From: Pampinifervens sp037481935
GTDB lineage: Bacteria > Aquificota > Aquificia > Aquificales > Aquificaceae
Length of the DNA stretch: 64,000 bases
Assembly: GCF_046159715.1 (NCBI RefSeq)
Contig: NZ_JBJXCT010000001.1
Location: forward strand, 186,001 to 250,000
Reading direction: 5' to 3'
Shown: positions 14,884 through 23,074 of the stretch, piece by piece
How the letters are laid out: every line of letters begins with the position of its first letter
How positions within the stretch are numbered: the stretch's first letter is position 1
Program-made: the position numbers and the translations under genes
The notes under the pieces: model-generated
What the model saw: the letters and a program-made list of their open reading frames with translations, nothing else
Told to the model about the DNA's origin: nothing
The model's database searches: none

Positions 14884-16617
14884 TTAATCCTTCTCCCATC
14901 TTTTGTTTACAAAAACCTCAACCTCCACCGGAACTTGCTTTAGAACTATCCTGCCTGCATGCTTCATGGTTCTCTCAAGAACTTCTTTCACCTTCTCTGC
15001 TTGAGTTTCTTCACACTCAACGAGCACTTCGTCGTGAACCAGGTTGACCACACTGGCTTTCAGGTTTTCCCTTCTTGCCTCCGCATCAAACATGAGCACC
15101 GAGAGCTTTAGAAGGTCTGCACCCGTCCCCTGTATAGGGTAGTTCACCGCATCAGGGAAAGTATGGGCAATGTATGGTCTTCCAAGAAGGGTATGCCCCC
15201 TTGATTCTTTGAACTCTCTGAGTTCCTTTTTTACTCTTTCGTGCCATGCCCTTATGGAGGTGTAATAGTTGAAAAAGCTATCCCTTATTTTCTGTGCAGA
15301 TTCAGGGGAGAGGTCCACTCCGTAGGTTTTTGCATACTCCACAAGACCTTTTGCAGATATGCCGTATATGAGCCCGAAGTTCACAGCCTTCGCAAGCTGA
15401 CGCTCTTCTTTTGTTATATCTTCTTCAGCTTTTCCCAGAAATACGCTTGCGGTATACCTGTGGAGGTCTCTACCCTGCAGAAAAGCCTGAATCATCTTCT
15501 CTTCTCCCACATACTCGCTTGCGATTTTGAGCTCTATCTGGGAGAAGTCTGCTATTACAAAGGTTTTTCCTTCTTCTGCTTTAAATATGCTTCTGAGGTT
15601 TCTTGGTATGTTCTGCACGTTTGGGTTCATGCTTGCCATCCTTCCAGTTATGGCACCAATCTGCTTGAACTCTGGATAAACTCTGTTTCCTCTGAGTTTA
15701 TCTCTGATTTCCTGAAGCTTTTCTATGGTCTTTTTTAATCCTCTTATCTCAAGAAGTTCAGAAACTGCAGGGTGAAGTGAATGCTCTGCAAGAACTTTAT
15801 CGTCTGTTGAGACGTTCCCCTTTTCTGTTTTTGGCAGGTCAAGACCAAACTTTTTTGTGAGAAGCTCTCCCACCTGCTTTGGGGACATGGGGTCTGCTCT
15901 GTAGCGGAACATAAAGTCCATGACCTTTTTCTGAAGGAGTTTTTCCTGTTCTCTCAGCTTTCTTTCCAACTCCTCCCTATCCACAGGTATGCCCTTCAGC
16001 TCCAGCTTTGCAGTCTCCTGCACAAAGGCCATCTCCACTATGGCGACCGGGTTAAGAAGTCCAAAAACCTTTGAGGTTCTGGTTTTTAAAAGAACCTCCT
16101 CCCTGTGAGGATGCTCGTTGAGCTTATCAAGGAAAATATGGAAAAGCTCTCTGACCACCTTTACATCCAGCGCTGCATACTCAAGCTGTTCTCTTCCCAG
16201 AAAGGGCTGCCCCCAGTTGGATGCCTGAAGGCCTTTGTCCAGAACCTGCCCAAGATAATGCATGGCAACCTTCTGGAGGGAGTGCTTGTCCGTATCGCCG
16301 AGGAGCTGACTGGCTATCATGGTATCAAAGACAGCGTAGGGCTCTATCCCATAAGCATACAGGTATTTGAGGTCAAACTTCAGATTGTGGCCAACTATAC
16401 CTCTGCCAGAAAGTAGTCTTTTCAGAAAAAGAATACCCTCCTCACCCAGGTCAAAGAGGTCCAGTATGAATATTTCATCCTTTCCCCCAACCTGAACTAA
16501 CCTTATCTGGTCACCAGAGACTTCAGTATCAAGGAAGAGGTATCTTTCCTCCCTGAGTTGCTCGTATACGCTACTCAGCCTTTCCCTTGAAGTTATGTAG
16601 CTAAACTTTGGCGTCAT
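14884..16617 (-). CDS. polA: DNA polymerase I, family A, Aquifex type (no 5' nuclease domain)
   Basis: The 577-residue polymerase has a 3'-5' exonuclease domain (LDTEVSGDQI, GHNLKFDLKYLY, YAALD-VKV) and a polymerase domain with motif A DFSQIELKIA, motif B RQLAKAVNFGLIYG and motif C LVHDEVLVE. E. coli Pol I has about 930 residues; the missing part is the 5' nuclease domain. This architecture is the one known from Aquifex aeolicus, and a link to polymerases of hot-spring viruses has been proposed in the literature. The start at 16617 (MTPKFSYITS) matches the usual N-terminus better than an ATG 45 bases upstream, and overlaps the acetyltransferase gene by 17 bases. Confidence 0.95.
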   Translation of the reverse strand: MTPKFSYITSRERLSSVYEQLREERYLFLDTEVSGDQIRLVQVGGKDEIFILDLFDLGEEGILFLKRLLSGRGIVGHNLKFDLKYLYAYGIEPYAVFDTMIASQLLGDTDKHSLQKVAMHYLGQVLDKGLQASNWGQPFLGREQLEYAALDVKVVRELFHIFLDKLNEHPHREEVLLKTRTSKVFGLLNPVAIVEMAFVQETAKLELKGIPVDREELERKLREQEKLLQKKVMDFMFRYRADPMSPKQVGELLTKKFGLDLPKTEKGNVSTDDKVLAEHSLHPAVSELLEIRGLKKTIEKLQEIRDKLRGNRVYPEFKQIGAITGRMASMNPNVQNIPRNLRSIFKAEEGKTFVIADFSQIELKIASEYVGEEKMIQAFLQGRDLHRYTASVFLGKAEEDITKEERQLAKAVNFGLIYGISAKGLVEYAKTYGVDLSPESAQKIRDSFFNYYTSIRAWHERVKKELREFKESRGHTLLGRPYIAHTFPDAVNYPIQGTGADLLKLSVLMFDAEARRENLKASVVNLVHDEVLVECEETQAEKVKEVLERTMKHAGRIVLKQVPVEVEVFVNKRWEKD

Positions 16618-17086
16618 GTTTAAAGGCAACTTTTTCAAGGTCAACCCACATGGCAACTTCATCGCAGGAGGGAAACTTGACGCAGTTTATGCACTCGCCC
16701 CAGACCTTGTGAGGTAGTTTTATCTTCTCCACTTCCTCAAAGCTTAGCTTTGAGAAGAAACTCTGGGCATAAGTAAGCACAAAGACCCTTTTTACCCCAA
16801 GCTCTTCAGCTTCCTTCAGACATGCCTCCACAAGCATGGTTCCTATACCCAGGCCTCTGTAATCTTCACTCACAGCAAGGCTCTTAATTTCTGCAAGGTC
16901 CTCCCAGACCACATGAAGCGCTGCACATCCCACCACCTTTCCGTCCATCTCATACACCCAGAAATCTCTGATGTTTTCGTATATGGAGTTGAGACTTCTG
17001 GGAAGAAGTATGCCACTTTTGGCATAATGGTTTATAAGGTTATAAATCTCGGAAGTGTCCTTGAGCCTTGCCTTTCTAATCACCAT
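16601..17086 (-). CDS. GNAT N-acetyltransferase, short ArgA-like (probable N-acetylglutamate synthase)
   Basis: The 161-residue protein is a single GNAT domain. The acetyl-CoA-binding loop is SEDYRGLGIGTMLVEACL, and the C-terminal part with KVWGECINCVKFPSCDE is typical of the short ArgA-type N-acetyltransferases that start arginine synthesis in bacteria lacking the classical fused enzyme. It would acetylate glutamate with acetyl-CoA. The four cysteines near the end are a family trait rather than an oddity. It overlaps the upstream coiled-coil gene by 7 bases and polA by 17. The specific substrate is inferred from family memory. Confidence 0.82.
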   Translation of the reverse strand: MVIRKARLKDTSEIYNLINHYAKSGILLPRSLNSIYENIRDFWVYEMDGKVVGCAALHVVWEDLAEIKSLAVSEDYRGLGIGTMLVEACLKEAEELGVKRVFVLTYAQSFFSKLSFEEVEKIKLPHKVWGECINCVKFPSCDEVAMWVDLEKVAFKHDAKV

Positions 17087-17958
17087 TCAAAACTCTGAAC
17101 AACTATGTATCCCTGCTTCTGAGCCTCTTCCAGAAAGGCTTTGCTGGCAAAGTGAGTCACAATAACTGGCAATACTTGCTCTGGAGTGTATTCCACAAAT
17201 CTTTCAAGCACTGTCCTTATTTTGTCCTCCACTTCTTCAAATACATCTCTTGCTCTTTCTGGTCCTATAGATAGCCTGCTTTTTGCTTCACCCACTATCA
17301 ACACCTTAGTGCCATTACGCACACCTTCCGCCAGAAGGTTTATCTCTTTTCCGCCAATTTCTTCTCTTATGATGCGACTTATCACTTTTATTCCCAGGTG
17401 CTTCTCAAGGTAGGCAGGTAGATGCCTGTAGGCCTCGTTCTCAAGCATATACCCCATAGTCTGGTCTATACCACCGAGTTTTTTGTTCATTTCCCTTTGA
17501 GCTATCAGCATATCCTGGAGTATTTCCTGCGTTTTTCTAACTTCAGAAGCCAGCTCCGCAAACCTCTGCTCTGTGATTTTCTTGTATTCTCTCAGCTCCT
17601 CTTCAGTTCTTTTCTGAGCCTCTGCAAGTTCTGCCACCTTCTGCTCAGTTATCTTCTGAGCTTCTGAGAGCCTTTTGAGCTCCTCTTCAGTTCTTTTCTG
17701 AGCCTCTGCAAGTTCTGCCACCTTCTGCTCGGTTATCTTCTGAACCTCTTTCAGCTCCCTCAGCTCCTCTTCTGTTTTCTTCTGAGTAAGAGCAAGTTCT
17801 CTCACCACATCTGTGAGGGAATTTATTGCCTCTTTTACTTCAAGAAAGTCTGTGGCTTTCACAAGCTGGTCCATAAACTTGATAAGTTCAGTGAGCACCT
17901 CCACTTGCTCTGGAGTAAAGACCGCTCGCATTCTGAGAAGAAGGTCATCCACTCTCAT
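17080..17958 (-). CDS. Coiled-coil protein with C-terminal PD-(D/E)XK nuclease-like domain
   Basis: The 292-residue protein has a helical N-terminus (1-55), a long coiled coil (56-160) and a globular C-terminus (165-292). The coil holds two near-identical 28-residue repeats (74-101 and 102-129) containing TEQKVAELAEAQKRTEEEL, four heptads each. The C-terminal part resembles the PD-(D/E)XK fold: EINLLAEG (205-212) followed by LIVGEAKS with E224-x-K226. The usual aspartate position is N207. Such proteins (DUF3782-like, from memory) are frequent in thermophiles and uncharacterised. It sits between aroA and argA, overlapping both, so it is co-transcribed with biosynthetic genes. A DNA-processing role is possible but unproven. 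Confidence 0.8.
   Translation of the reverse strand: MRVDDLLLRMRAVFTPEQVEVLTELIKFMDQLVKATDFLEVKEAINSLTDVVRELALTQKKTEEELRELKEVQKITEQKVAELAEAQKRTEEELKRLSEAQKITEQKVAELAEAQKRTEEELREYKKITEQRFAELASEVRKTQEILQDMLIAQREMNKKLGGIDQTMGYMLENEAYRHLPAYLEKHLGIKVISRIIREEIGGKEINLLAEGVRNGTKVLIVGEAKSRLSIGPERARDVFEEVEDKIRTVLERFVEYTPEQVLPVIVTHFASKAFLEEAQKQGYIVVQSFEW
17594..17744 (-). repeat. 84-base tandem duplication inside the coiled-coil gene
   Basis: The segment starting at 17594 recurs at 17678, a period of 84 bases (28 codons). Over about 66 bases the two copies differ at one position (A at about 17647, G at about 17731). The near identity suggests a recent duplication. Confidence 0.85.
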
Positions 17959-19250
17959 CCCTTTAAAATATAGTCAAGGTGCCTGTAGAAGGCTGGATAA
18001 GATACAGCAACGCACTCTGGATTGTCAATCAGTGTCTCTCCCTCTGCCACAAGCCCTGCAACAGAGAAAGCCATGGCTATTCTGTGGTCTGAGTAGGTTT
18101 TTATGACCGCACCCCTGAGCACTTCAACGCCTTCAATCTCAAAACCATCCTCGTATTCTTCTACTATGGCTCCCATGGCTCTGAGGTTTTCCACCACAGC
18201 CTTTATGCGGTCGCTCTCTTTGACACGGAGCTCCTGAGCACCCCTCACGGAAGACCTGCCCTCTGCCAGAGCCATGACAACAGCAAGTATTGGAAGTTCG
18301 TCAATCATTGAGGGCACTTCCTCCGCAGACACATGCGTGCCCCTGAGCCTTCCCCTGTATTGCACATAAACATCCGCTATGGGTTCACCCGAGATTTCTC
18401 TCATGTTTTCGTATCTTATGTCTGCCCCCATCTGCCTGAGCTTTCTGAAAAAGCCATCCCTTGTGGGATTTACCAGCACATCTTTCAGAAGTAGCTCTGA
18501 GCCTTCCAGCAGGGTGCCAAAAGCCACAAAGAAGCTGGCGGAGGATGGGTCTGAAGGACAGAAAACCTCTGTGGCTGTGAGCTTCTGACCTCCTTTCAGC
18601 TTTGCCACATGGCCCTTTTCACCCTCCATCTGCAGGACTTCCACTCCAAAGGCTCTGAGCATTCTCTCCGTGTGGTCCCTTGAGAGGACTGGCTCAACCA
18701 CCTCCGTATAGCCTTCAGCTCTGAGTCCTGCAAGAAGCAGGGCGGACTTTACCTGAGCGGACGCCTTCTTGTTAAAGAAGGAAATGCCTCTGAGCTGACC
18801 ACCCCTTATGCATACAGGCAGTCTGTTTCCACTCTCTCTTCCGTCAAGGAAGGCCCCCATCTGCCTGAGAGGCTCTACAACCCTCAGCATGGGTCTGCCT
18901 CTGAGGCTCTCATCTCCCGTTATTACGCTGAAGAAAGGCTGAGTTGAAAGCATTCCCATCATAAGCCTTGCTGTGGTGCCGGAGTTTCTGGCGTCCAGCA
19001 CATCAGCAGGCTCACAGAAGTGGAAGTTCTTTCCCACCACCCTTAGGTTCCTGCCCCTTCTCTTTACCTCCACGCCAAGGCTCTGAACAATCTTGAGGGT
19101 TGCCTTAGTGTCTTCGGAAGGGAGCCACTCTCTTATGTAGCTTTCGCCCTCTGCCAGTGCAGAGAGTATCACAGCCCTGTGGGATATGGACTTGTCGGAA
19201 GGGACTCTCAGCTCTCCTTTTGCAGTTTTTGCCCTGTTGAGCTTGAGCAT
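17955..19250 (-). CDS. aroA: 3-phosphoshikimate 1-carboxyvinyltransferase (EPSP synthase)
   Basis: The 431-residue enzyme joins phosphoenolpyruvate to shikimate 3-phosphate in aromatic amino acid synthesis. Motifs are PSDKSISHRAVILSALAEG near the N-terminus, DARNSGTTARLMMGML, and the ESDR...SDHRIAMAFSVAGLVAEG region. Length is normal. A TAGAAT hexamer on the minus strand (19262-19257) ends 6 bases before the ATG, within the end of the permease gene; no ribosome binding site is seen. Its stop overlaps the coiled-coil gene start by 4 bases. Confidence 0.96.
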   Translation of the reverse strand: MLKLNRAKTAKGELRVPSDKSISHRAVILSALAEGESYIREWLPSEDTKATLKIVQSLGVEVKRRGRNLRVVGKNFHFCEPADVLDARNSGTTARLMMGMLSTQPFFSVITGDESLRGRPMLRVVEPLRQMGAFLDGRESGNRLPVCIRGGQLRGISFFNKKASAQVKSALLLAGLRAEGYTEVVEPVLSRDHTERMLRAFGVEVLQMEGEKGHVAKLKGGQKLTATEVFCPSDPSSASFFVAFGTLLEGSELLLKDVLVNPTRDGFFRKLRQMGADIRYENMREISGEPIADVYVQYRGRLRGTHVSAEEVPSMIDELPILAVVMALAEGRSSVRGAQELRVKESDRIKAVVENLRAMGAIVEEYEDGFEIEGVEVLRGAVIKTYSDHRIAMAFSVAGLVAEGETLIDNPECVAVSYPAFYRHLDYILKG

Positions 19251-19254
19251 ACAA

Positions 19255-20007
19255 CTATTCTACCACCAGCATGTAAACTCCAATAGAAAACCCCCACATG
19301 ACCACAAAAAGCCTGACCACCCTGGGTCTTAGTCCCAGAGAAACCCTCGCTCCCACATATCCACCCAGTGCAAAGCCTGGCATCATAGAAAGGGCATAAA
19401 GCCAGCTCACTTTTCCGCTAAGCACGAAGATGGAAGCACCCAGAAGGTTTATTGAAAAGCCCAGAAGGTTTTTGAGGGCGTTGGCGGTGTGGATGCGATG
19501 AACTCCAGAAAGGGTCAGGCTCGCCAGCATCATTATGCCAATGCCTGCGCCAAAGTAGCTCCCGTATACACCTGTAAGGAATTGAAGAAAAAGAGGCAAG
19601 AGCAGGTATAGCCCCCTTTTCTCAGGGGAAAACCTGGAGATGAGCCTTTTTATCACCTCGCTCAGGGCAAGCATGGAGACTGCAAAGAATATGAGGAAGG
19701 GCACCACTGACCTGAAGGTCTGGGAGGGTGTATTGAGGAGAAGAAGGGCACCAGCCAATGCACCAAGAGCAGAAGACAGGAAAAAGGGTGCTATGAGGCT
19801 TTTTATCTCCTTGAATTCTTTTCTGAAGCCAAAGGCACCAGAAAGTGAACCTATCCAGAGGGCTACCGTGTTGGTAATGTTGGCAACTACAGGGTCAAGC
19901 CCAAGCCAGAGAAGAGCGGGAAAGGTGATGAGAGTTCCACCGCCGGCCACTGCGTTTATTGCCCCCGCGAGGAAGGCAGAGCCGAAGGATATAAAAAAGG
20001 ACTCCAC
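19255..20007 (-). CDS. TauE/SafE-family membrane permease
   Basis: The 250-residue protein has about eight hydrophobic segments and the family N-terminal motif GAINAVAGGGTLITFPALL, and a second related GSYFGAGIGIMML in the second half. TauE/SafE proteins are thought to move sulfite, sulfoacetate or other organosulfur anions across the inner membrane. In a sulfur- or thiosulfate-oxidising Aquificaceae member a sulfur anion is plausible, but the substrate is not shown. The start is GTG, overlapping the nitroreductase stop by one base (taGTG). It closes a group of redox genes and precedes aroA. Confidence 0.88.
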   Translation of the reverse strand: MESFFISFGSAFLAGAINAVAGGGTLITFPALLWLGLDPVVANITNTVALWIGSLSGAFGFRKEFKEIKSLIAPFFLSSALGALAGALLLLNTPSQTFRSVVPFLIFFAVSMLALSEVIKRLISRFSPEKRGLYLLLPLFLQFLTGVYGSYFGAGIGIMMLASLTLSGVHRIHTANALKNLLGFSINLLGASIFVLSGKVSWLYALSMMPGFALGGYVGARVSLGLRPRVVRLFVVMWGFSIGVYMLVVE

Positions 20008-20627
20008 TAAACTATCCTTCCAAACTCCTCGAACCTGAACCTGTAAGCCCTCGGCAGTAGCTCTTTTGAAGGGTCCTTGTAGCCTATGGCTATTATCATG
20101 GGCACCACCTTGTGCTCTTCTATAAGGAGAAATTCCTTAAGCTTTTGCTCGTCGTAGCCTTCCATGGGGTGGGTTTCAAGTCCGTAGGCTCTGGCAACAA
20201 TCATTATGGTCATGCCAAAGAGGGCTGTGTCCCTGACCGCTTTCCTGAAAGCCCTCTGTGGGTCCTGCCAGCCTGCGGTAATCTGAGCCTTCAGGCTCTC
20301 CCTTGCCTCTGGCTTTACATATCCCAGCTCTATCCAGCTGTCAAGAACTCTGTCCACATGCTCAAATCCAGCCCTTGTGTTGGCAAGGAGCACTATGTTG
20401 GCGCTGGCGTCTTCCACCTTCTGCTGGTTATAGCAGATTTCCTTTAGTTTCCTTTTCTTTTCCCTGTCCTTTACCACAATGACCTCCCAGGGCTGTATGT
20501 TGTAGCCAGAAGGAGCAGTGGCGGAGACCTCAAGAATCTCCTTTATAAGCTCATCGGGCACATCTTTTGTAGGGTCAAAAAAGGTGATGGACCTTCTTTC
20601 TGTGATTAGCTTCAGACACTCTCTCAT
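20007..20627 (-). CDS. Nitroreductase-family FMN protein
   Basis: The 206-residue protein shows the nitroreductase fold: RRSITFFDPTKDVPDELIKEIL at the start is typical (split here as RRSITFF and PDELIKEILE), then APSGYNIQPWEVIVV for FMN binding, and GLETHPMEGYDEQKL near the C-terminus. Members reduce nitro groups, quinones or enones with NAD(P)H. The frame overlaps the quinone-reductase gene by 4 bases and the permease by 1, so the three are translationally coupled. Substrate unknown. Confidence 0.92.
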   Translation of the reverse strand: MRECLKLITERRSITFFDPTKDVPDELIKEILEVSATAPSGYNIQPWEVIVVKDREKKRKLKEICYNQQKVEDASANIVLLANTRAGFEHVDRVLDSWIELGYVKPEARESLKAQITAGWQDPQRAFRKAVRDTALFGMTIMIVARAYGLETHPMEGYDEQKLKEFLLIEEHKVVPMIIAIGYKDPSKELLPRAYRFRFEEFGRIV

Positions 20628-21202
20628 AGGACCTCCTCCAGTTCTTTTCTGATCATTTCCAGCATGGCCTTCCTTTCATCCTCGGTTATGTAAGGCACCG
20701 AGTAGAGGAAAAGGTGTCTGAGCACCTCCACGCCACAGAACTTGAAAATACCCGTGTCTGTGGTCTTTATCAGACATTCTTCCATACCTGACGGTCTATA
20801 ATCAAGCTCTGAAGCTCCGAGGGTGTTTATTATGAATGCTTTCTTGTCAGAAAGAAGCCCTACAAGCTCACCATCCCTTTCCTCATAAGCAAAGCCATAG
20901 CTAAAGACCCTGTCTATGTAGCCCTTGAGGATGGCGGGCATACCCGTCCACCATATGGGGTAGATAAAAAGAAGCAGGCTGGACGCCTTTATAATGTCCT
21001 GCTCTCTCCTTATGTCCTCGGGCACATTTCCAGAAAGAAAGGTCTCAAAATCCCTCGCAGAAAGCACAGGGTCAAAGCCCATGGCATACAGGTCTCTAAG
21101 TTCATACCTGAGACCCTTTGAGGAGAGAAAGCCGAGCACCTCTTCCTTTATGGCGTGATTGAAGCTCTTGGGATTGGGATGGGCGTAAATTACTGTTATC
21201 AT
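20624..21202 (-). CDS. NAD(P)H quinone oxidoreductase, flavodoxin-like fold (NQO1/KefF/MdaB group)
   Basis: The 192-residue protein starts VIYAHPNPKSFNHAI, the FMN/FAD phosphate loop of the group, and contains LLFIYPIWWTGMPAILKGYIDRVFSYGFAY, the flavin-binding signature. These enzymes make two-electron reductions of quinones and so avoid semiquinone radicals. GGAGG lies about 6 bases before the ATG. It is followed by nitroreductase with a 4-base overlap. Neighbours point to quinone or electrophile defence. Confidence 0.93.
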   Translation of the reverse strand: MITVIYAHPNPKSFNHAIKEEVLGFLSSKGLRYELRDLYAMGFDPVLSARDFETFLSGNVPEDIRREQDIIKASSLLLFIYPIWWTGMPAILKGYIDRVFSYGFAYEERDGELVGLLSDKKAFIINTLGASELDYRPSGMEECLIKTTDTGIFKFCGVEVLRHLFLYSVPYITEDERKAMLEMIRKELEEVL

Positions 21203-21203
21203 G

Positions 21204-21770
21204 TTATGCCTCCTTTGCTCTGAAGATTAAAAAGTAGTGGTAGGGGAAGACAGAGTGTCTCTCCAGCAGTTTAAAGCCTCTCTTTTCCATGAAGCTGAGC
21301 ACCTCATCCTCTGGCACTCTCTCTTCAAGGGGTGGACCAGCTGGTGAGTGCACAGGATGCCAGTCTATAAGTATTATTCTGTGACTGGTTATCCTGCCAA
21401 CTTCTTCCAAAAAATCCTCGGGCTTTAAGAGTTCATGAAAGAGATTGGCAAGAAGGCTCACACTGACCGCTCTGTCCTCTAAAGGCATGTGGTCTTCCTC
21501 ACAGAGCATATATTCTATGTTTTTCAGTCCCTCTTTCTGAACCCTTTCCCTGCACCTTTCCAGCATAAAGGAGGACTGGTCTATGGCATATACCTTTTTT
21601 ACATGCTGAGCTAAAGGCAGGGTAAAGTATCCCGGACCACAGCCTATGTCCGCCCAGACCTCATATTCTTTTGGCTCCACCACCTTGAAGAAATCCTCTA
21701 CGCTTTGCCAGCTTTCTCTTTGTGGAAGCAAAAGCACCTGCCAGTTGGTTTCTGGAAACTTAAAGACCAT
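21204..21770 (-). CDS. Class I SAM-dependent methyltransferase
   Basis: The 188-residue protein carries motif I WADIGCGPGYFTLPLA (about residues 38-53), motif II VYAIDQSSFMLE, and a UbiE-like NLFHELLKPEDFLEEV. The acceptor cannot be told from the sequence; small-molecule methyltransferases of this type act on quinones, metalloids or thiols. It directly abuts the preceding 75-residue gene (0 bases between stop and start) and precedes the quinone reductase by one base. Confidence 0.88.
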   Translation of the reverse strand: MVFKFPETNWQVLLLPQRESWQSVEDFFKVVEPKEYEVWADIGCGPGYFTLPLAQHVKKVYAIDQSSFMLERCRERVQKEGLKNIEYMLCEEDHMPLEDRAVSVSLLANLFHELLKPEDFLEEVGRITSHRIILIDWHPVHSPAGPPLEERVPEDEVLSFMEKRGFKLLERHSVFPYHYFLIFRAKEA

Positions 21771-21998
21771 TTACTCCTCCACAGATACCATGTAATTCCA
21801 GTGTTCTATAGCTTCTTGAACTGCCTCCTGATGCTCCTTTAGGCTATCGTATAGCCTCTTCATGAAGACTTCACAACCCTCCACAGGAGCGTAGCTTGCG
21901 CATACCTCCACCTCTTCAAGGCAGGCTGAAAGAAGGTCTTTAAGGCTTTCAAGCCTTTTCACATACTCAACCGCCTTTTCCCTGTCAAAGTTCTTCAT
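21771..21998 (-). CDS. Small helical hypothetical protein, 75 residues
   Basis: No family is recognised. The sequence is almost wholly helical and acidic, with cysteines at about positions 25, 32 and 42 (LLSACLEEVEVCASYAPVEGCEVF) and aromatic residues near the end (EHWNYM). The spacing might allow metal binding or a thiol switch. A strong ribosome binding site (AAGGAGG) precedes the ATG, and it abuts the methyltransferase gene, so it is surely translated. The context is the redox gene cluster. Confidence 0.8.
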   Translation of the reverse strand: MKNFDREKAVEYVKRLESLKDLLSACLEEVEVCASYAPVEGCEVFMKRLYDSLKEHQEAVQEAIEHWNYMVSVEE

Positions 21999-22010
21999 AA
22001 AAAGCCTCCT

Positions 22011-22205
22011 TTATAGCTTTATTTCTATCCTTGAGTTTTCATCATATAAGTATAGCTTACCGTCCTCTTCGTCCTTTGTTCTTTTGTGAGAGCCATCGCA
22101 GAAGGGAAACTTCTTAGAAAGACCGCACTGGCAAAGATAATAGGTTTCCTCGCCAGCCTCTAACTTGTAGGGTCCTTTTTCTGTAAGCTTTACAAGTCTT
22201 GCCAT
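22011..22205 (-). CDS. CDGSH-type iron-sulfur protein
   Basis: The 64-residue protein has one CDGSH motif: CQCGLSKKFPFCDGSH, giving three cysteines and one histidine as ligands of a redox-active, pH-sensitive 2Fe-2S cluster. Small CDGSH proteins are proposed electron-transfer or redox-sensing units. The start at 22205 is fixed by AAAGGAGGTG 5 bases upstream; the frame is open further upstream but that part lies in another gene. It begins 2 bases after the stop of the membrane protein gene. Confidence 0.93.
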   Translation of the reverse strand: MARLVKLTEKGPYKLEAGEETYYLCQCGLSKKFPFCDGSHKRTKDEEDGKLYLYDENSRIEIKL

Positions 22206-22207
22206 GT

Positions 22208-22630
22208 TTACACCTCCTTTTGTGGTGGATTGTAAAGAAAGCCAGTTACTCCACCCCACACTGCGTGGAGCACAAAGGTGCTTATCTGTGCATTCACGGG
22301 CATGGGCTTTTGAAACCACAGGGCGTTGCCAAGGCTTCCCACAAAGGAAACTATCATGACAAATATGTGCCAGAGCACTCCGTAGATTATGCCCTTGAGA
22401 AGTCCCGGACCCGGTAGAAGCCTCCATACATAGGGAAGCACCAGAGGTATGGCAAAAAGGGTGGCATCTATCTGATGCTTGAGAACCCAGCCCCAGTCCT
22501 TTGTGCCGGGGAATACGCCAAAAAGCCCAAACCATCCTGCATACACCATATCAAGCACCACCATAGCCCATCCCCCCATCTGAGATGCGAAGAGAAAGCT
22601 CCAGAAGTTTACCCCCTTCATTACGCTCAT
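22208..22630 (-). CDS. Small membrane protein, 140 residues, unknown function
   Basis: Four hydrophobic segments are visible (about FLFASQMGGWAMVVLDM, LFAIPLVLPYVW, GIIYGVLWHIFVMIVSF and STFVLHAVWGGVTGFLY). I know no function; it resembles the group of small YagU/DUF-type membrane proteins. AGGAGG lies 7 bases before the ATG at 22630, which sets the start over an upstream ATG that would cross into the divergent hxlR gene. It is the first gene of the leftward redox run and faces the HxlR regulator across 79 bases, so it is the most direct candidate target of that regulator. Confidence 0.8.
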   Translation of the reverse strand: MSVMKGVNFWSFLFASQMGGWAMVVLDMVYAGWFGLFGVFPGTKDWGWVLKHQIDATLFAIPLVLPYVWRLLPGPGLLKGIIYGVLWHIFVMIVSFVGSLGNALWFQKPMPVNAQISTFVLHAVWGGVTGFLYNPPQKEV

Positions 22631-22709
22631 GGTTATACCTCCTGCCTTTGAGTTTATCCCCCGATGCATGTCTGTCAAGAACGGTCTGTTTTGATATATA
22701 CTATCTTCC
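22631..22709. promoter_or_regulatory. Divergent promoter region between the HxlR gene and the redox operon
   Basis: On the minus strand TTGACA (about 22678-22673) is followed by 16 bases and TAAACT, a fair promoter for the operon starting at 22630. On the plus strand TATACT (22697-22702) ends 7 bases before the hxlR ATG. GTCTGT occurs twice, at 22670-22675 and 22684-22689, and may be part of the regulator's site. Confidence 0.5.
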
Positions 22710-23072
22710 ATGAAACATAGAAACAACTCAGTAGTTTGCCCTGCAGAGCTCGCCATACAGACGCTGAGCGGTAAATGGAAGCTCTACATACTAAAAAACC
22801 TCATGAACGGCAAAAAGAGGTTTTCTGAGCTTCAAAGGGCAATACCTGGAATCACCCAGAGAATGCTCTCAAAACAGCTCAGGGAGCTCGAAGCCTGTGG
22901 GCTTGTAAGCAGAACTATCTATCCCGTGGTGCCTCCCATGGTGGAATACGAGCTTACGGAAATAGGCAGAAGCCTTGAGGATATCTTTGAAGCCATGCAC
23001 CGCTGGGGTCTGAAGTATATAGAGTTTATGTCCGTTGAAGGCATAACCTATCCGGAGGAGAGTGGGGATTAG
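22710..23072 (+). CDS. HxlR-family transcriptional regulator
   Basis: The 120-residue protein is a winged helix of the HxlR/YodB/HypR group: SGKWKLYILKNLMNGKKRFSEL (here split as SGKWKLYIL and KKRFSELQRAIPGI), QRMLSKQLRELE and VVPPMVEYELTEIGRSLE. A cysteine at position 10 (VVCPAEL) sits where YodB and HypR of Bacillus carry the thiol that senses quinones, diamide or aldehydes. It is divergent from a redox operon and convergent with a second one (2 bases to paaI stop). I infer electrophile-responsive control of both. The start has a TATACT box 7 bases upstream and no ribosome binding site. Confidence 0.92.
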   Translation: MKHRNNSVVCPAELAIQTLSGKWKLYILKNLMNGKKRFSELQRAIPGITQRMLSKQLRELEACGLVSRTIYPVVPPMVEYELTEIGRSLEDIFEAMHRWGLKYIEFMSVEGITYPEESGD

Positions 23073-23074
23073 GT

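Noticed and set aside
22206..22535. Long N-terminal extension of the CDGSH protein.
   Set aside because: It is antisense-free but overlaps the membrane protein gene in another frame; the strong ribosome binding site supports the start at 22205.
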